Assembly (NCBI RefSeq): GCF_035917335.1
Contig: NZ_CP109067.1
Location: 3,471,001-3,535,000, forward strand
DNA: 64,000 nt
Direction of reading: 5' to 3'
From: Micromonospora sp. NBC_01813
GTDB taxonomy: Bacteria; Actinomycetota; Actinomycetes; Mycobacteriales; Micromonosporaceae
Shown here: piece by piece, positions 53,126 to 61,505 of the stretch
How the letters are laid out: every line of letters starts with the position of its first letter
Numbering within the stretch: position 1 is the stretch's first letter
The notes under the pieces: generated by a model
The model's database searches: none
What the model was told of the DNA's origin: nothing
The model's input: the letters and a program-made list of their open reading frames with translations, nothing else
Translations under genes and position numbers: made by a program

Positions 53126-53950
53126 GGAGTTGTACGTCGCCGAGCCATCCTTGTCAACCTCGGTCGATGTCACCGCCCGCCGCAGCACCGCCTGCTCGAT
53201 CGCCGTCCAGCCGGTCGTGGTCGCCAGGTAGAGACCGGCGGCCAACGGCACCACCAGCACGATCACGACCATGGCGTACGGCAGCAGCGGCAGCAACCGG
53301 CCGACGCTCGCGGTCACCGACTCGGCCGCCGTCGTGCCCGGCGAGCCGTCCCGCGACTCGGCCGGGCCGCTGGTGGAATCGGCCTGGGCGGCCAGCGTGC
53401 GGCGCATCCGGCGCGACATCGACCGGGCCGCCAGCGCCACCACGACCAGCAACAGGCCGAAGACACCGGCCTCGGTCACACTGGACACCTGCCCGAGATG
53501 GCTACCCAAGCCGACCCCGAGGAAGGAGTCGGCGAGCAGACCGCCGCCCGCGTCGGCCGGCCGGGTCACCAGTTGGTACATCAGCACGAAAAACGGCGCC
53601 TGCGCCAACGCCGGCAGGCAACCGGCGAACGGCGACGCACCGGCCGACCGGTACAGCGCCATCGTCTCGGCGGCGAGCCGTTGCGGATCGTCGGCGTGGC
53701 GGCGGCGCAACTGGCGTACCTGCGGGGCGAGCGCGGTGCGGCGCACCTCGGCCCGGATCTGCAGCCAGGTGAGCGGGCTGAGCAGCAGCCGCAGGGCGAT
53801 GGTGACGACGATGATGGCGGCGGCGGCGGCCTGCGCCCCGGCCATCGGGGCGAGCAGGGTCGCCAGGCTGGCGACGAGGTCACTGGCGTGGACCACGACG
53901 GAGTCGAACGGACCGAAGGCACGGGGAACGGCGGACAGGACAGCAGGCAT
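53123..53950 (-). CDS. YidC/Oxa1-family membrane insertase paralogue
   Basis: A 275-residue membrane insertase of the short YidC2/Oxa1 type, without the large periplasmic domain of E. coli YidC. Visible: AAIIVVTIALRLLLSPLTWL with the conserved Arg of the hydrophilic groove, ALYRSAGASPFAGCLPALAQAPFFVLMYQL, and three further helices. It is not next to rpmH/rnpA, so it is probably a second copy. Its neighbour encodes a DUF6412-like protein. The ATG at 53950 is chosen; the longer ORF upstream is a shadow. Confidence 0.88.
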   Translation of the reverse strand: MPAVLSAVPRAFGPFDSVVVHASDLVASLATLLAPMAGAQAAAAAIIVVTIALRLLLSPLTWLQIRAEVRRTALAPQVRQLRRRHADDPQRLAAETMALYRSAGASPFAGCLPALAQAPFFVLMYQLVTRPADAGGGLLADSFLGVGLGSHLGQVSSVTEAGVFGLLLVVVALAARSMSRRMRRTLAAQADSTSGPAESRDGSPGTTAAESVTASVGRLLPLLPYAMVVIVLVVPLAAGLYLATTTGWTAIEQAVLRRAVTSTEVDKDGSATYNS

Positions 53951-54033
53951 CGACAGGATTCCCTTGAACACGAGCGTGGACCCACCGGCGGCGATCGACG
54001 CGGCATGGGCCGGCGACGCGCGGTGGGCGGCGG

Positions 54034-54384
54034 TCAGGCGGTGGCGACCGACCTGCCGGGTGCTCGTGGACGGGGACGACCCGGTGCGTCCGGGTCCAGC
54101 TGCCGTGGAATGCCGCGCCACCGGGCACGGCGGGGCCCGGCCCGGTGGGCCTGGGCCGGGTCGACGTCGGTGACGTGCCGCCCGGCGGTGATCCGGATCG
54201 CCAGCGCGGTCGCCACCAGCAGGGCGACCGACGCCGCGGCGGCGGCGAGCAGCTGGGCCGGGGGCACACTCGTCATGGCGATCAGCGAGTGGGCGTACGC
54301 CCAGATCCCCGTCACCACGCTCAGCAGCATGCCCGGCACGCGCAACATGGTAGGAGTCAGCCGCAACCCTGCGACGGTACGCAC
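54034..54384 (-). CDS. DUF6412-like small membrane protein
   Basis: A 116-residue protein with two predicted helices (MLRVPGMLLSVVTGIWAYAH and AQLLAAAAASVALLVATALA), then a basic tail (RAGPRRARWRGIPRQLD). Located 83 bp upstream of the YidC paralogue on the same strand, an arrangement I recall for DUF6412 proteins. GTG start. Function unknown; possibly acts with the insertase. Confidence 0.65.
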   Translation of the reverse strand: MRTVAGLRLTPTMLRVPGMLLSVVTGIWAYAHSLIAMTSVPPAQLLAAAAASVALLVATALAIRITAGRHVTDVDPAQAHRAGPRRARWRGIPRQLDPDAPGRPRPRAPGRSVATA

Positions 54385-54405
54385 GGACCGGCCCCGCCGG
54401 TAAAA

Positions 54406-54421
54406 TAGGCTTAATTAGGCT
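54406..54421. promoter_or_regulatory. TAGGCT direct repeat in AT-rich divergent promoter
   Basis: Two copies of TAGGCT start 10 bp apart (54406 and 54416) in the AT-rich stretch 54401-54425, between the divergent DUF6412-like and membrane-protein genes. One helical turn of spacing suggests a binding site on one DNA face. The core TTAGGCTA is faintly like a DtxR/IdeR box but the outer arms do not match. Confidence 0.35.
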
Positions 54422-54460
54422 ATAAGGAGACAGTGTGCGGTTGTCCCACGGAGGAAACCG

Positions 54461-55243
54461 GTGACCGGCTGGTTCGACCAGACCATCGTGTCGACCGGCC
54501 GCCTCCCGCTGTTCTGCTTCTTCGTCGGGGTCCTCGTCGGCTTCGCGTCCATCCGCTTCTCGGTCCGGATGATCAGAGCTCGGGTGCGCTGGTGGCCGGG
54601 CAACATCACCCCCGGTGACCTGCACATCCACCACGTCGTGTTCGGCGTGGTGTTCATCCTGGTCGCCGGGGTCGCCGGGCTGGTGATCCCGGTCGAGGTG
54701 ACCGGGTGGCGGGCGGTGGCCGCCGCCCTGTTCGGCGTCGGGGCCGCCCTGGTCCTCGACGAGTTCGCCCTGCTGCTGCACCTGAGCGACGTCTACTGGT
54801 CGGAGCGGGGTCGCACCTCGATCGACGCGGTCTTCGTCGCCGTCGCGCTCTCCGGACTGCTGCTGCTCGGACTTCGGCCGCTGGGCGCCAACGAATTCCT
54901 CACCGGCGAGACCGACCCGGCCCAGTTCGCCGGCGCCGCACTGATCGTGATCAACCTGGCGCTCGCCGCCGTCACCCTGCTCAAGGGCAAGATCTGGACC
55001 GGTCTGCTCGGGCTGTTCCTACCGGTACTGCTGATCGTCGGCACGCTGCGGCTGGCCCGGCCACACTCCCCCTGGGCGCGCTGGTTCTACCGGGGCGAGA
55101 GCCGCTGGGCCGAGTGGCGGCGCACCCGCGCCGCCGACCGGGAACGCCGCTACCGTCAGCCGATCATCCTGATCAAGATCCGGGTTCAGGAGCTGATCGC
55201 CGGCCGGCACGATCTGCCACTGCCCCGCCCACCACGCCGCTGA
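54461..55243 (+). CDS. Integral membrane protein with IHH motif
   Basis: A 260-residue protein with about seven membrane helices. GTG start with GGAGG 6 nt upstream. A notable motif is GDLHIHHVVFGVVFILVAG (residues about 50-70), followed by RTSIDAVFVAVALSGLLLLG. The C-terminal 50 residues are very basic and cytoplasmic. Similar proteins of unknown role occur across actinobacteria. Divergent from the DUF6412-like gene. Confidence 0.7.
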   Translation: MTGWFDQTIVSTGRLPLFCFFVGVLVGFASIRFSVRMIRARVRWWPGNITPGDLHIHHVVFGVVFILVAGVAGLVIPVEVTGWRAVAAALFGVGAALVLDEFALLLHLSDVYWSERGRTSIDAVFVAVALSGLLLLGLRPLGANEFLTGETDPAQFAGAALIVINLALAAVTLLKGKIWTGLLGLFLPVLLIVGTLRLARPHSPWARWFYRGESRWAEWRRTRAADRERRYRQPIILIKIRVQELIAGRHDLPLPRPPRR

Positions 55244-55418
55244 CCGGACCGACATTCCGTACCGCGGCGGCGGCCCGAAGGCGCAAGATAGGCCGTATGA
55301 CGACGTCCGGCCCGACACCCACCCGTACCGGGCCGGACGCGTTTGCCCCACCTGGGCGGTGGGGTATCCGGTGCCCGGCGCGCCGAGCGGCGGCGCGAAT
55401 CGACAGGCGGTGCCAACA

Positions 55419-56636
55419 ATGACCAGCAGTACCGTCGCCGAATCACCCGCCAGACACCAGCCGGACGAGCTGACCGTGGGCGTGGAAGAGGAGTTCCTAC
55501 TCGTCGACCCGCGTACCGGCAGCGCGAAGCCGGCCGTCACCGCGGTGCTCGCCGAGATCCCGGCGGAGCTGCGCGGCCAGGTGCAGCTCGAGTTCCAGAC
55601 CAGCCAGATCGAGATCGGCAGCCCGCCCGGGCTGGACCTACGCGCGTTGCGGCGTACCCTCGGCACCCTGCGCGGCGCGGTCGCCGACGCGGCACAGCGG
55701 GCCGACGCCCGGCTGCTCGCCGTCGGCACCGCCCCGATCGACGGACCACAGCCCGACGTGGTCGACAACCCGCGTTTCCACCGGATCCTCGAACGCTACG
55801 GAATGCTGGTGCCCGGCCCCGGCAACAACGGCCTGCACATCCATGTCGGGGTGCCGGATCCGCAGATCGGCGTACAGGTCCTCAACCAGCTGCGGCCGTG
55901 GCTGCCGATCCTGCAGGCCACCACCGCCAACTCACCGTTCTTCCGAGGCGTCGACACCGGGTACGCCAGCTGGCGGTCGATGATGTGGGAACGCTGGCCG
56001 GCGGTCGCGCCGACGCCGTGGCTGCGCTCCCACGAGCACTACCTATCGTTGATCGACGAGATGCTCACCACCGGCATCATCCTCGACGAGGGGATGCTCT
56101 ACTGGTACGCCCGGCTGTCGGCGAACTACCCCACCATCGAGGTACGCATCGGTGACGTCTGCCCGAGCCTGGACGACACGATCCTGCTCGCCGCGCTGGT
56201 CCGTGGTCTGGTCGGCACCGCCCTGGCCGCCGTCGCGCAGGGCCGGCCAGCGCCGGCGGTCGAGCACCACGTGCTGCTGGGCGCACACTGGCGGGCCGCC
56301 CACGACGGGTTGGAAGGCCAAGCCGTCGACCTGACCGGCACGCCGACCCTGCGCCCGGGCTGGCACCTGCTGCGCCGCCTAGTGGAGCTGATCCGACCCG
56401 AGCTCGAACGGCACGGCGACGTCGCGCTGGTCGACTCGCTGCTGAGCCGGCTGCGCTCGCACGGCACCGGGGCCAACCGCCAGCGAGCCGTCTACGCCAG
56501 CAGCGGCGACCTGTTGGACGTCGTCGACTTCCTCGCCGAGCAGACCCGCAGCGCCTCGATCATCCCGGCACCGCCGCACGTGACCGGTGGCTGCCCGCCG
56601 CAGAGCCGGCACGGACACCGACCGGAAGGGGCCTGA
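55419..56636 (+). CDS. YbdK-type carboxylate-amine ligase (GCS2 family)
   Basis: ATP-dependent ligase of the glutamate-cysteine ligase 2 family, 405 aa. Visible: ELTVGVEEEFLLVDPRTG (substrate-binding Glu cluster), VQLEFQTSQIEIGSPP, NNGLHIHVGVPD, and YPTIEVRIGDVCPSLDD. Such proteins form gamma-glutamyl-cysteine weakly or make other amides; the true substrate is not settled. ATG at 55419. It is followed 1 bp after its stop by the flavoprotein gene, so the two are an operon; a thiol-redox theme is plausible. Confidence 0.9.
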   Translation: MTSSTVAESPARHQPDELTVGVEEEFLLVDPRTGSAKPAVTAVLAEIPAELRGQVQLEFQTSQIEIGSPPGLDLRALRRTLGTLRGAVADAAQRADARLLAVGTAPIDGPQPDVVDNPRFHRILERYGMLVPGPGNNGLHIHVGVPDPQIGVQVLNQLRPWLPILQATTANSPFFRGVDTGYASWRSMMWERWPAVAPTPWLRSHEHYLSLIDEMLTTGIILDEGMLYWYARLSANYPTIEVRIGDVCPSLDDTILLAALVRGLVGTALAAVAQGRPAPAVEHHVLLGAHWRAAHDGLEGQAVDLTGTPTLRPGWHLLRRLVELIRPELERHGDVALVDSLLSRLRSHGTGANRQRAVYASSGDLLDVVDFLAEQTRSASIIPAPPHVTGGCPPQSRHGHRPEGA

Positions 56637-56637
56637 C

Positions 56638-58017
56638 GTGCCGCAACGAATGGTCGTGATCGGCGGCGACGCCGCCGGGATGTCCGCCGCCTCCCAGGCC
56701 CGGCAGCTACGCGGCCCGGAGGACCTGGAGATCGTCGCCTTCGAACGGGGCCGGTTCACGTCGTACTCCGCCTGCGGAATCCCGTACTGGATCTCCGGCC
56801 TGGTCGCCGACCACCAGGAGTTGATCGTCCGGGATCCGGAGACGTTCCGCCGCGATCACCACATCGACGTACGGATCCGGCACGAGGTGACCCGGATCGA
56901 CCTGGACAACCGCGAGGTCGTCGCGACCTCGTTCAACGACGGCGGGCGCGAGGTCCGCGAGTCGTTCGACACCCTGGTGTACGCCACCGGAGCGGTCCCG
57001 GCGCACCCGCCGTGGGCCGACACCGCCACCTTGGGGGTGTTCGGCGTACAGACACTCGACGACGGCGCCGCGCTACGTGACTGGCTCGACCAGGACGACC
57101 CGCCCCGCCGGGCGGTGGTGGTCGGCGGCGGCTACATCGGCGTGGAGATGGCGGAGGCGCTGATCCGCCGCGGGCTGTCCGTCACCCTGGTCGAACGCAG
57201 CCCACAGCCGATGTCGACGGTCGACCCGGACATGGGCGCGCTGGTGCGCGCGGCCCTCGTCGGACTCGGCATCGACGTGCGCACCGAAACGTCGGTCACC
57301 GGCATCCACGAACGGGACGGTCGGGTCTGCGAGGTACTCACCGACGACGGCGCGCTGCCGGCCGACGTCGTGGTCCTGGGGCTGGGCGTACGCCCGAACA
57401 CCGCGCTCGCCGAGCAGGCCGGGCTGCCGATCGGGGTCACCGGCGGCGTCCGCACCGACCTGCAGATGCGCGTCGTCGGGAAGCCCGACGTGTGGGCCGC
57501 CGGCGACTGCGTGGAGACGTTCCACCGGATCAGCGGTCAGCCGGTGCACGTACCGCTGGGCACCCACGCCAACAAGCAGGGCCGGGTCGCCGGCATCAAC
57601 ATCGGCGGCAGCTACGCCACCTTCCCCGGCGTGATCGGCACCGCCGTGACCAAGGTCTGCGAGCTGGAGGTGGCCCGTACCGGGCTGCTGGAGCGGGAGG
57701 CGATCCAGGCAGGGTACGCCTGTGTGGCGGTCAGCGTGGAGTCGAACAACCGGGCCGGATACTTCCCCGACGCCGCCCCGATGACCATCAAGCTGATCGC
57801 CGAGCAGCACACCGGGCAGTTGCTGGGCGCGCAGATCGTCGGAAAGTCCGAGGCGGCGAAACGGATCGACGTGCTGTCGGTGGCGGTGTGGAACCGGATG
57901 TCGGTGGCCGAGATGACCGCGCTGGACCTCGGCTACGCACCGCCGTACTCACCGGTGTGGGATCCGGTGCTGGTCGCCGCCCGCCGGGCGAACGACGCCG
58001 TCGCCGACACTCCCTGA
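56638..58017 (+). CDS. CoA-disulfide-reductase-like FAD oxidoreductase
   Basis: Pyridine nucleotide-disulfide oxidoreductase of 459 aa. FAD motif MVVIGGDAAGMSAASQA, redox Cys46 in TSYSACGIPYW as in CoA-disulfide reductase and NADH oxidase, NAD motif AVVVGGGYIGVEMAEAL, and VWAAGDCVE. The C-terminal dimerisation domain follows (VGTAVTKVCELEVARTGL). GTG start with GGAAGGGG upstream, 1 bp after the ligase stop. Probably reduces low-molecular-weight disulfides or oxygen with NADH. Confidence 0.9.
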   Translation: MPQRMVVIGGDAAGMSAASQARQLRGPEDLEIVAFERGRFTSYSACGIPYWISGLVADHQELIVRDPETFRRDHHIDVRIRHEVTRIDLDNREVVATSFNDGGREVRESFDTLVYATGAVPAHPPWADTATLGVFGVQTLDDGAALRDWLDQDDPPRRAVVVGGGYIGVEMAEALIRRGLSVTLVERSPQPMSTVDPDMGALVRAALVGLGIDVRTETSVTGIHERDGRVCEVLTDDGALPADVVVLGLGVRPNTALAEQAGLPIGVTGGVRTDLQMRVVGKPDVWAAGDCVETFHRISGQPVHVPLGTHANKQGRVAGINIGGSYATFPGVIGTAVTKVCELEVARTGLLEREAIQAGYACVAVSVESNNRAGYFPDAAPMTIKLIAEQHTGQLLGAQIVGKSEAAKRIDVLSVAVWNRMSVAEMTALDLGYAPPYSPVWDPVLVAARRANDAVADTP

Positions 58018-58073
58018 TCCCGGGATGGCGGCAGGTCGGCGGCGGCTGGGCAGGGGCCGTTAGGCTGGGCAGG

Positions 58074-58715
58074 GTGGACCCGGCGATGCACCCCAGCGAT
58101 GATCATCTGCGTGTCTCCGACGCCGAGCGCGAGCAGGTGGTGGAGCTGCTCGGCCAGGCGACCGCGGAGGGCCGGCTGACCCTCGACGAGTACGCCGAAC
58201 GGGCCACCGAGGCGCACAACGCCAAGACGCGGGGCGAGTTGGTCCGGCTCACCGCCGACCTGCCGACCTCCTCGCCGGGCGCGCTGCCCGGGGCCGGCGG
58301 CACCGGCCCGGTGGCGACTCGGTCGCCGGGAGGGCTACCCGCGGTGGGTGGCGGCGGTGCGCTCGCCCCGGTCGAGCGGATGGTGGCGATCTTCGGCGAC
58401 GAGGTCCGCAAGGGGCACTGGCTGGTGCCCGACCGGGTGGAGGCCAGGGCGGTCTTCGGTGACTGCAAGATCGAGTTGCAGGACGCGCAGATCCAGCATC
58501 AGGTGACCACGATCGAGGCGACGGCGATCTTCGGTTCGGTGACGGTCTACGTCCCCGAGGGGGTCGACGTACGGATGACCGGCACGGCCGTGTTCGGCGA
58601 CAAGAAGTCGAAGCTGACATCGGTGCCGCGACCGGGTGCCCCGGTGATCCAGGTGGTCTGCAACGTGATCTTCGGGTCGGTCGTGGTCCGCCCACCCAAG
58701 CGCAAGTGGTGGTGA
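58074..58715 (+). CDS. DUF1707 SHOCT-like protein with LiaF-like C-terminal domain
   Basis: A 213-residue protein. Residues about 7-60 form the DUF1707 domain: RVSDAEREQVVELLGQATAE, GRLTLDEYAERATEAHNAKT. After a Gly/Pro linker, the C-terminal domain (about 105-213) has MVAIFGDEVRKGHW, ARAVFGDCKIELQ, EATAIFGSVTVYVPEGVDV: the beta-helical DUF2154/LiaF-like fold linked to cell-envelope stress response. GTG 58074 (VDPAMHPSDD) fits relatives; ATG 58086 is an alternative. Stands alone. Confidence 0.87.
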   Translation: MDPAMHPSDDHLRVSDAEREQVVELLGQATAEGRLTLDEYAERATEAHNAKTRGELVRLTADLPTSSPGALPGAGGTGPVATRSPGGLPAVGGGGALAPVERMVAIFGDEVRKGHWLVPDRVEARAVFGDCKIELQDAQIQHQVTTIEATAIFGSVTVYVPEGVDVRMTGTAVFGDKKSKLTSVPRPGAPVIQVVCNVIFGSVVVRPPKRKWW

Positions 58716-58828
58716 CCCGCTGCCCGACGTGAGTGGACACTCGCGACGGCGCGGCCTTCCGGATATCAGTCGTGGTTGTTACGCTGCCAGCGCCCGATTC
58801 GGGTTTCTCGGACGCAGTGGGAGCGAAG

Positions 58829-59347
58829 ATGGTCTCGCAGCCAGCGGGCAGCGACCTCGGCGAGCGGACGGACAGCTTTCCTGTCGACAGTGGACGCCGG
58901 CTCGGGCAGGGCATCGGCTCCCTGGCCGTCGGGTCCGTGGCGACCGTCGTCGGGGCGATGCTCAGCGCGGCGTACGTGGCGGATGCCGGCAGTCCCGGCG
59001 TCAGCCTGCTCCCCGGAGCGGTCCTCGGCCTCGGGCTCGTACTGCTGTTCTTCGGTGGGCTGCGGCTGACCCAGCGGCTGACCCGACCAGACGAACGGTT
59101 CGACCTGCATGAGCACGGGTTCGTGCATCACACCGGGCGTGGCGATCGCGCGGTCCGGTGGGCCGACGTGGCCCGGGTCCGGCACCTCGGCACCTATCGT
59201 GATGGCGGTCTGGTCCACAGTTCCGGGGTCGACTACCGGTGCGTGGTCGAGCTTCGCGACAAGTCGAAGATCAGGTTCGACACGCTGACCGATCGAGCCG
59301 ACGTCCTGGGCAGCAAAATCGATCGACACACGTCACCACAGTCCTGA
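58829..59347 (+). CDS. Membrane protein, DUF6585-like
   Basis: A 172-residue protein with two helices (about 30-52 and 59-76), then a PH-like domain: RFDLHEHGFVHHTGRGDRAV, RWADVARVRHLGTY, and CVVELRDKSKIRFDTLTDRA. ATG 58829 has GGGAG 5 nt upstream; the ORF start 96 nt earlier is not supported. Resembles DUF6585 proteins. Stand-alone, function unknown. Confidence 0.65.
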   Translation: MVSQPAGSDLGERTDSFPVDSGRRLGQGIGSLAVGSVATVVGAMLSAAYVADAGSPGVSLLPGAVLGLGLVLLFFGGLRLTQRLTRPDERFDLHEHGFVHHTGRGDRAVRWADVARVRHLGTYRDGGLVHSSGVDYRCVVELRDKSKIRFDTLTDRADVLGSKIDRHTSPQS

Positions 59348-59555
59348 ACGACGAGCGTCGCCTGTCGACATACGATTCACCGCCACCAAGATCCGTAGTT
59401 TCAAGATCCCTTTGGTTGCTCCGAATCGTCGATACATCCACCCTGGACGCCCCCGTTGTCGATGACGGAAGATGGTCGCGACCCGTGCATGGGTGACGGC
59501 CAGCAACACCATCACGCCGGCCGACACGAGGGATTTCGAAGGATGTGAAGGACTT

Positions 59556-60342
59556 GTGAGCGGCAGTGAGTATCTGATATCGGAACTGCGCCGAGTGCGT
59601 CAGTCGATGAACCTCACCCAGGATTCATGGGGAGAACGTATCCACTTCTCGGCGAGGCACGTCGGCTCCATCGAACGCGGCGAACGGCCGGCGCTCCCCG
59701 ACTACCTCAACAGCGTCGACAAGGTGTTCGGCACAGCATTCGGCAAGTTCTACCGCGAGTTCATCATCGGCGAACACGCCCCCATCTGGCTGCGGTCCTT
59801 CATCGAGCACGAGGGACAAGCAAGCCTGATCCGCGCTTTTCAACCACTGGTGATCCCCGGACTACTGCAGACCGAGGCGTACGCGCGAGCTGTACTCACA
59901 TCGTTCGGCATCCACGGCGAGGCTCTGGAGTCTGCGATCTCCACCAGGCTCCGCCGGCAGGAGATCTTCAAGCGGGCGTCGAAACCCTGTCACCTGGCGG
60001 CAGTTATCGACGAGGCGGCGCTCAACCGTGGTGCGGGCCGGGCCGGAAGTCATGCGCGAGCAGCTCACGGCGCTCGCTGAGGCAGTCGAGCGACCGAACA
60101 TCCAGGTACAACTGGTGCCGATGTCGACAGACGTCTACCCGGGCGTCGACGGCGGATTCATGATCGCTACCGTTGACGGACGCTCGGTTGGCTACCTGGA
60201 AAGCCACGTACGCGGAAAGGTCGTCGAAGCGCCCGACGACACCGCGCATCTTGAGCACACGTGGGAAGCGATCCGGGGCTATGCCCTGCCGAGCCACCAG
60301 AGCCTCGAATTGATCATGAGGACGGCCGAAAAGTGGACATGA
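59556..60342 (+). pseudogene. Frameshifted DUF5753 (Scr1-type) HTH regulator
   Basis: The first part (GTG 59556) has an XRE helix-turn-helix (LRRVRQSMNLTQDSWGERI, GSIERGERPALPD) and the start of the DUF5753 domain (FQPLVIPGLLQTEAYARAVL). At about 60027 the frame breaks: DUF5753 continues in the next frame as RAGPEVMREQLTALAEAVER to KWT. The gap fits one extra base or two lost bases (AAC C GTG GTG CGG). Could be a real mutation or a sequencing error. Usually paired with a small DUF397 protein; none is seen here. Confidence 0.8.
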
Positions 60343-60361
60343 CCGACCGCATGGCCCACCC

Positions 60362-60423
60362 GACGATCTTGCAGTTATCGAGAGCTTTCGTCCGAAATGT
60401 CGATCGATAAGTGCAAGATCGTC
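60362..60423. repeat. 20-nt inverted repeat, possible mobile palindromic element
   Basis: Arms 60362-60381 (starts GACGATCTTGCAGTTATC) and 60404-60423 (ends GCAAGATCGTC) pair over 20 bases with one mismatch, around a 22-nt centre that includes a TTTCG/CGAAA dyad. It lies between the frameshifted regulator and nei. It looks like a REP/MITE-type element; I cannot tell its copy number from one window. Confidence 0.6.
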
Positions 60424-60484
60424 GCGATCTTGGTCAGTCGCGATCTTGGTCAGTCGCGATCTTGGTCAGTCGCGATCTTGGTCA
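60421..60484. repeat. Four perfect 16-bp tandem repeats
   Basis: GTCGCGATCTTGGTCA occurs four times head to tail with no mismatches. The last copy ends on the nei stop codon (60482-60484). The preceding inverted repeat has GATCTTGCA in common with it, so the two may have one origin. Confidence 0.9.
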
Positions 60485-61342
60485 GCCCGGTTGACAGGTC
60501 GGACACCAGTACAAGTTGCGGGCCGCCAGCGTCCCGGCCGCGACGGCGGTGCCGCAGAGCAGGCAGGGTTGGCCGGCGCGACGGTAGACGTACACCTCGC
60601 CGCCGTGCCGGTCGACGCGCGGTGCCCGACCCATCGCCTCCGGCAGGTGCACGTCCCGCACGGTGTCGATCCGACCCCGGTCGACTCCGAGACGCATCAG
60701 GGCGACCAGGTCCGCCCAGATGCGCAGCCACTGGTCGGCGGTGAGCTTTCGGCCAGGCAAGGTCGGGGCGATGCCGGCCCGGAACAGCACCTCGGTCGTG
60801 TAGACCAGGCCGACCCCGGCGACGATGGACTGATCGAGCAGCAGCGCGCCGAGCGGCTTGGCGCTACGTCGCACCCGCTCACCGGCCGCAGCCGGGTCAG
60901 CGTCCGTACGCAGCGGATCGGCGCCGAGCCGCCCGCGTAGGGCGTCGGCTTCCGCCACGGTGAGCAGCTCGCAGGCGGCCGGCCCACGCAGGTCGACCCA
61001 GTGCTGCCGGCCCGGCTCAGCGTGCGGCCCGTCGTCAGGTCCGGTCCCTGCTCCGACCAGCCGCAGCCGGATCTGCCCGACCGGCTCGGGCGGTGCCCCC
61101 GGCCCGTCGGCGAACATGCCGTAGAGACCGAGGTGCACGCGCAGGATGCCGCCACCCGATCCACCCCGGTAGTCGTGCAGCAGGTGTTTGCCGTACGCCT
61201 CGGTGGCAACGAGGGTTGCCCCGGACAGCCGGGCGGCACCGGCGACGAACCGCCCCTGCGGGCTGCTCGCCACGACCTGCGATCCACCGAGTACGGCGTC
61301 GTGGTGCGCCGCCAGCCGGTGGATGGTGTGACCCTCGGGCAT
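60482..61342 (-). CDS. Fpg/Nei-family DNA glycosylase/AP lyase
   Basis: Base-excision repair enzyme of 286 aa that removes oxidised bases and cleaves the AP site. The mature N-terminus is Pro2-Glu3 in MPEGHTIHRLA, the catalytic pair. GVGLVYTTEVLFRAGIAP is the H2TH region. The C-terminal zinc finger has Cys pairs CLLC and CPTC. The lysine in AYGKHLLH is the third catalytic residue. Typical of Nei2-type actinobacterial proteins. Ends in the tandem repeats. Confidence 0.93.
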   Translation of the reverse strand: MPEGHTIHRLAAHHDAVLGGSQVVASSPQGRFVAGAARLSGATLVATEAYGKHLLHDYRGGSGGGILRVHLGLYGMFADGPGAPPEPVGQIRLRLVGAGTGPDDGPHAEPGRQHWVDLRGPAACELLTVAEADALRGRLGADPLRTDADPAAAGERVRRSAKPLGALLLDQSIVAGVGLVYTTEVLFRAGIAPTLPGRKLTADQWLRIWADLVALMRLGVDRGRIDTVRDVHLPEAMGRAPRVDRHGGEVYVYRRAGQPCLLCGTAVAAGTLAARNLYWCPTCQPG

Positions 61343-61375
61343 GGCAGGTGAGCTTAGCCAGCCGGCGCTGCCCCG

Positions 61376-61413
61376 CCCGGCAGGTGTGACGGCTCACCCG
61401 GCAGGTGTGACGG
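61376..61413. repeat. Two 17-bp direct repeats, 21-nt period
   Basis: CCCGGCAGGTGTGACGG at 61376-61392 and again at 61397-61413, identical. The start-to-start distance is two helical turns. It lies in the 163-bp gap upstream of nei (−) and the Thr-rich protein gene (+), a divergent promoter region, so a binding site is plausible. Confidence 0.6.
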
Positions 61414-61505
61414 ACCGGACATCTGGGTACTGCGCTGCCAGTAACCGCCGGTGTGTCGGTGCGAACACGCAGCGACCGACCGGCGTATCGATAAGGAGGA
61501 GACCA

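Noticed and set aside
60421-60484. CRISPR array
   Set aside because: The repeats are head to tail with no spacers, so it is a tandem repeat.
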